Assembly: GCF_009914315.1 (NCBI RefSeq) | Contig: NZ_CP042596.1 | Span: 1,054,001-1,118,000 of the forward strand | DNA length: 64,000 nucleotides | Source: Granulicella sp. WH15 | GTDB taxonomy: Bacteria > Acidobacteriota > Terriglobia > Terriglobales > Acidobacteriaceae | Direction: 5' to 3' | In this document: piece after piece, positions 61,254 to 64,000 of the stretch | Position numbering within the stretch: the first letter of the stretch is position 1 | Layout: each line of letters begins with the position of its first letter | Notes under the pieces: model-generated | Databases searched by the model: none | The model's input: only the letters and a program-made list of their open reading frames with translations | What the model was told of the DNA's origin: nothing | Translations under genes and position numbers: made by a program

Positions 61254-62278
61254 GAATCGATAGCTTATTTCTGAATGCTGAGCCGGGTAAGAAGACACGA
61301 CCTAGAAGCTTCAAGGAAGAAGACTTGATAGTTAGCGCTTCAGATTTACAGCCATGGTCTATAGATGAGGTGCTGCTCGAACTGTTCAATAAGTATCGGG
61401 ACAGTATGGGGGACGAGGAAGGAACAAAGCAATTTACAGAAGGCGCGATGGTCGCAGAGACCATTAGAACATGGCAGTGTCCACCTTGGCTGCAAACTGC
61501 AGGTCTAACACATAGACTTTACCTGCCTAACATGTCAAAACACTGGAATGGCGTAAGTGTGCGCTCTATGGTAGGTATACGCGCGGAACGCATTGGACTT
61601 ATTGCTGCACGAATCCGATTCCTCCTTTCAATTTGCGCGGTCAAGAATAATATTGCAATGGCGTATGCGCAAATACTCAACACGGAGGAAACTCTTCATA
61701 ACAATCGCAAGGAATGGGAGACCCAAGAAGATATTTCATGTGCGACCATCGTGCTTTTAGCAGACGAATTTATAAACCCATATCTAACAAGTGGCTTTGG
61801 TCCCAAGGTCAATCTAGACTTGGTAGAAATCATAGCCGGACACCTTTGTCAGCACCCACCTTCCATTCCCATTCCTTCCGCCATAAAGAGCGTGATAGAA
61901 ACGCCAACTGGGTCTTATGTCGGTCTCGACCGAGCCTATGAAATGGCAGTAGCGGATCTTGAGTTAGGCCAGACGGAATCGGCTCTCAGACGTCTGTTAG
62001 AATCTTCGAAACGAGCGCCTTGGATTGCAGAGTTGAAAATATATTTGGCATATGTGTGGATTTTATACGGCAAGTTTGTCATTGCTGGGGAATGTGCAGA
62101 AACTGCAGAGGAGTCGCTCCTCCAATTGGGATTAAATTGGGATAAACGGTTATCGTTCATTGAGTGGCTTTGGCTTAGCAGAGAGCTTATAGCTATGGCC
62201 CGAGCTAAAAGGAAGCCAATCAATCCCCTAAAGAGAGCAAAACATGCACCAATAGATCTAATCAAAAGGTTGACCTAG
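61250..62278 (+). CDS. HD-like (DUF6817-type) helical protein, partner of the PRTase-propeller gene
   Basis: 342 residues. After a 40-residue N-terminus comes ELFNKYRDSMGDEEGTKQFTEGAMVAETIRTWQCPPWLQTAGLTHRLYLPNMSKHWNGVSVRSMVGIRAERIGLIAARIRFLLS: the AGLxHxxY signature and spacing resemble HD-superfamily DUF6817 proteins. The histidine set is reduced, so catalytic activity is unclear. The C-terminus (YEMAVADLELGQTESALRRLLESSKRAPWIAELKIYLAYVW) is a TPR-like helical pair. Translation is coupled to the PRTase-propeller gene. Confidence 0.7.
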   Translation: MRIDSLFLNAEPGKKTRPRSFKEEDLIVSASDLQPWSIDEVLLELFNKYRDSMGDEEGTKQFTEGAMVAETIRTWQCPPWLQTAGLTHRLYLPNMSKHWNGVSVRSMVGIRAERIGLIAARIRFLLSICAVKNNIAMAYAQILNTEETLHNNRKEWETQEDISCATIVLLADEFINPYLTSGFGPKVNLDLVEIIAGHLCQHPPSIPIPSAIKSVIETPTGSYVGLDRAYEMAVADLELGQTESALRRLLESSKRAPWIAELKIYLAYVWILYGKFVIAGECAETAEESLLQLGLNWDKRLSFIEWLWLSRELIAMARAKRKPINPLKRAKHAPIDLIKRLT

Positions 62279-62303
62279 GCATCTACTTGACATAGTGAGA
62301 TCA

Positions 62304-62911
62304 CTATTGTGAATGAGTGTCTCGCAATATATCTGCCATAGGAACTAGATCCCCGGGGCATTGCGTTCTTGGTTCTAGCTGAGAGTGGGCAAATACCCGT
62401 TTACCGCTCCAATGATATTTCAGCTTTAGCTGATTGATTAAGATTGTCAACCGCGCTATCTGGGCTGGTGTTGGAGACTGGCCGCCTGTTTTTGATTCGT
62501 GGTTACCCAAAAGACAAATTCCGATTAGATCGTTAGCGACGGCAGTATGTGCGCCGCGCATATGTTCAGGGCGCCCTGAAAGAACGTGACCGTCTTGGTC
62601 GATCATGTAGTGATAGCCGATGCGATAGGTTTTAAACCAAAAAACGCCCCAAAGCCACGAAGTTTATGGATATAGGCTAGTTCAGCAAGCCCTTCATCGG
62701 CTGGAAGTGCGGAGTGATGGATTACAACTCCTGCAGGACGGATTGTGTTGTGAAGCGAGATGACTACGTCTGCGGTAACGACACATAAAATGATCGCTAC
62801 ACAAAACCGCGTAAACAAAAGGGAGAACCAACTGTCATGTATCAAATAGTAATGGTAGTTGAGCCTTCCAGAGAAGACACGGTTCAAAGGCGAAATTTTT
62901 ACTTTACCCAT
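62304..62911 (-). pseudogene. N-acetylmuramoyl-L-alanine amidase (PGRP-type) with frameshift
   Basis: From ATG 62911 a membrane helix (about 28-50, FCVAIILCVVTADVVISL) precedes the amidase start GVVIHHSALPADEGLAELAYIHKLRGFGAFF. Then a T6 run near 62639 shifts the frame. In the next frame the fold continues: YRIGYHYMIDQDGHVLSGRPEHMRGAHT, LIGICLLGNHE, HSQLEPRTQCPGDLVPM, including the zinc ligands His and the HxxxTxCPG-type end. It would cleave the amide bond in peptidoglycan. Either the gene is broken or the sequence has a one-base homopolymer error. Confidence 0.8.
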
Positions 62912-63049
62912 GATATTCCTAAATCGACGTTTAATCCTGTTGCTATCTATTTTTTCACTTTTCGTCAAAAGTAGATAAAAGCATTGAAATTTATCTCGGC
63001 GGGCTGTACTGTTGCACAATCAGTAGATCATTACCAATCGGAGCCTCAA

Positions 63050-63925
63050 ATGATCGAACGATCCCCCCTAGCAGGCCGGGCGCTCATTTCATTGCATAAC
63101 AGTGCGATAGCTATGACGACTGGACTTTTTGATTCCGTTCCATTGATCGAGGTGCCCCGTACAAGAGTCTGGTGCCTTTTCGTGGTGTACGCGAGTTTAC
63201 TTGGGACTATTCCCGCATTTTCGCAGAACCAGAGTCGGCCTCCTATACATGTACAACAATCTACGGGCGCCTATGCGTGGCAATCGAAACCGATTCGGAT
63301 CAAACCCAGCCCGGAAGACGACCAGTCAAGACACGTTTTGGCTTTGCGGGGAGCGTACTTCGATGCTGCTATAGGAAGTCCTGAGCCACTTGACATGTTA
63401 AAACCATCCCTTGTCGGAAGCTTCTCAGAGGGAAATGAAGAGACGGAAGAATTTCCGCAATCTTCAGTAGACATGATTGTAGACGCGACTTTCGTTTCCT
63501 ATATACCTTATCTCTCTCCCTCTAAGCGAAGCATTTATACGGATGTCTCAATGCAATGCCACTCAGCAATTCCGTTACATGGCACCCCTGGCATTAGCAA
63601 TGGGCAACATATCGACCTACTTATTCCAGGCGGCACGATAGTTCTCCCTGGAAAGGATATTGCGATCACGTACGATGTGAGTAAGGCAAAATTTGGTATA
63701 GAACCCGGTTCTCGGTATCTTCTCTTCCTACGTTATGTTCCAGGCGGCAATTTTTATACGCTGCGAAAAAGTTGGCTTATCAGCGAAGGCAGGCTCGTGG
63801 CTAACTCAATCCCCGACTCAAGGAACGTTGAACACAGCAGATCACTCCATAACAACATGACCATCGATGCTGCCATGGAGGAAATCCGTTCTAGAGTAGC
63901 CAGTTCAGCGGCGGATGTGAAGTAG
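63050..63925 (+). CDS. Exported hypothetical protein
   Basis: 291 residues from ATG 63050 (ggagcc at -8); ATG 63113 (MTTGLFDSVPLIEV) would place the signal peptide nearer the start. A hydrophobic segment WCLFVVYASLLGTIPAFSQ is followed by a low-complexity linker, then a domain with FVSYIPYLSPSKRSIYTDVSMQ, HIDLLIPGGTIVLPGKDIAITYDVSKAKFGIEPGSRYLLFLRYVPGGNFYTLRKSWLI, all beta-rich. Family unknown. The short gene after it starts 20 bases downstream on the same strand. Confidence 0.68.
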   Translation: MIERSPLAGRALISLHNSAIAMTTGLFDSVPLIEVPRTRVWCLFVVYASLLGTIPAFSQNQSRPPIHVQQSTGAYAWQSKPIRIKPSPEDDQSRHVLALRGAYFDAAIGSPEPLDMLKPSLVGSFSEGNEETEEFPQSSVDMIVDATFVSYIPYLSPSKRSIYTDVSMQCHSAIPLHGTPGISNGQHIDLLIPGGTIVLPGKDIAITYDVSKAKFGIEPGSRYLLFLRYVPGGNFYTLRKSWLISEGRLVANSIPDSRNVEHSRSLHNNMTIDAAMEEIRSRVASSAADVK

Positions 63926-63945
63926 CTCATCAGGGGGCTTGTCAG

Positions 63946-64000
63946 ATGCTACGTCTCACGCAAGGCATTTTTGCTTTGATACTAGCTTTAGGTTTCGTCA
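63946..64000 (+). CDS. Start of an exported protein, cut by the window edge
   Basis: ATG 63946 preceded by caggggg; the visible 18 residues (MLRLTQGIFALILALGFV) look like the beginning of a signal peptide. Nothing more can be said. Confidence 0.5.
   Translation, partial: MLRLTQGIFALILALGFV

Noticed and set aside
1..64000. CRISPR arrays
   Set aside because: No series of evenly spaced direct repeats with unique spacers was seen.

Overview
The window looks like an Acidobacteriota genome of the Terriglobia type (Granulicella/Edaphobacter/Terriglobus-like). The signs are a GC-rich core, an Oar-type TonB-dependent receptor, an imuA-imuB-dnaE2 mutagenesis cassette and acidobacterial-style S9 peptidases. 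This is inferred from protein character only; no 16S gene is present.

Layout. 1-7980 is ordinary GC-rich chromosome: partial uvrD/pcrA, a LOG-family gene, yggS, trxB, and an ECF sigma/zinc anti-sigma pair. A tRNA-Ala(GGC) at 7980-8055 is followed at once by a tyrosine recombinase and an excisionase-like gene, the usual left end of a tRNA-integrated element. From there to at least 59 kb the DNA is accessory: conjugation genes (a coupling protein with a pilin-like N-terminus, a MobF relaxase), ArdC antirestriction, a deleted parB, XRE regulators, DUF3800, an SOS-type mutasome cassette, an Abi_alpha gene, a Type I restriction system with an inserted YhcG nuclease gene, and decayed parDE. Internal deletions recur (virB2/coupling-protein join, parB, IS1-like transposase, a dnaE2 fragment), so conjugative autonomy has probably been lost.

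The most coherent system is 18163-32136, which reads as a lasso peptide locus. On the + strand are an ECF sigma factor, its membrane anti-sigma factor, a TonB-dependent receptor and an S9 isopeptidase-like hydrolase. Convergent on the - strand are a 47-residue precursor, a lasso cyclase, a B2 protease fused to a phosphotransferase-like domain, a PqqD-like B1 and a 520-residue S24-like protein. The arrangement implies make, sense, import and linearise, as in proteobacterial astexin-type loci.

Other notable signals are: (i) 16969-17158, minus strand, where four long helices including a pseudoknot are each perfectly complementary, and three extend by G-U pairs that only work as minus-strand RNA; (ii) 59586-62278, a two-gene unit of a phosphoribosyltransferase/PQQ-propeller fusion and an HD-like helical partner; (iii) a LysR gene bracketed by 28-bp inverted repeats that resemble IS1 ends; (iv) three palindromes inside yhcG coding sequence. 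The right end of the integrated element was not found: no second copy of the tRNA 3' end is visible, although a paired TTGTCGCA motif near the left end recurs at 58944.
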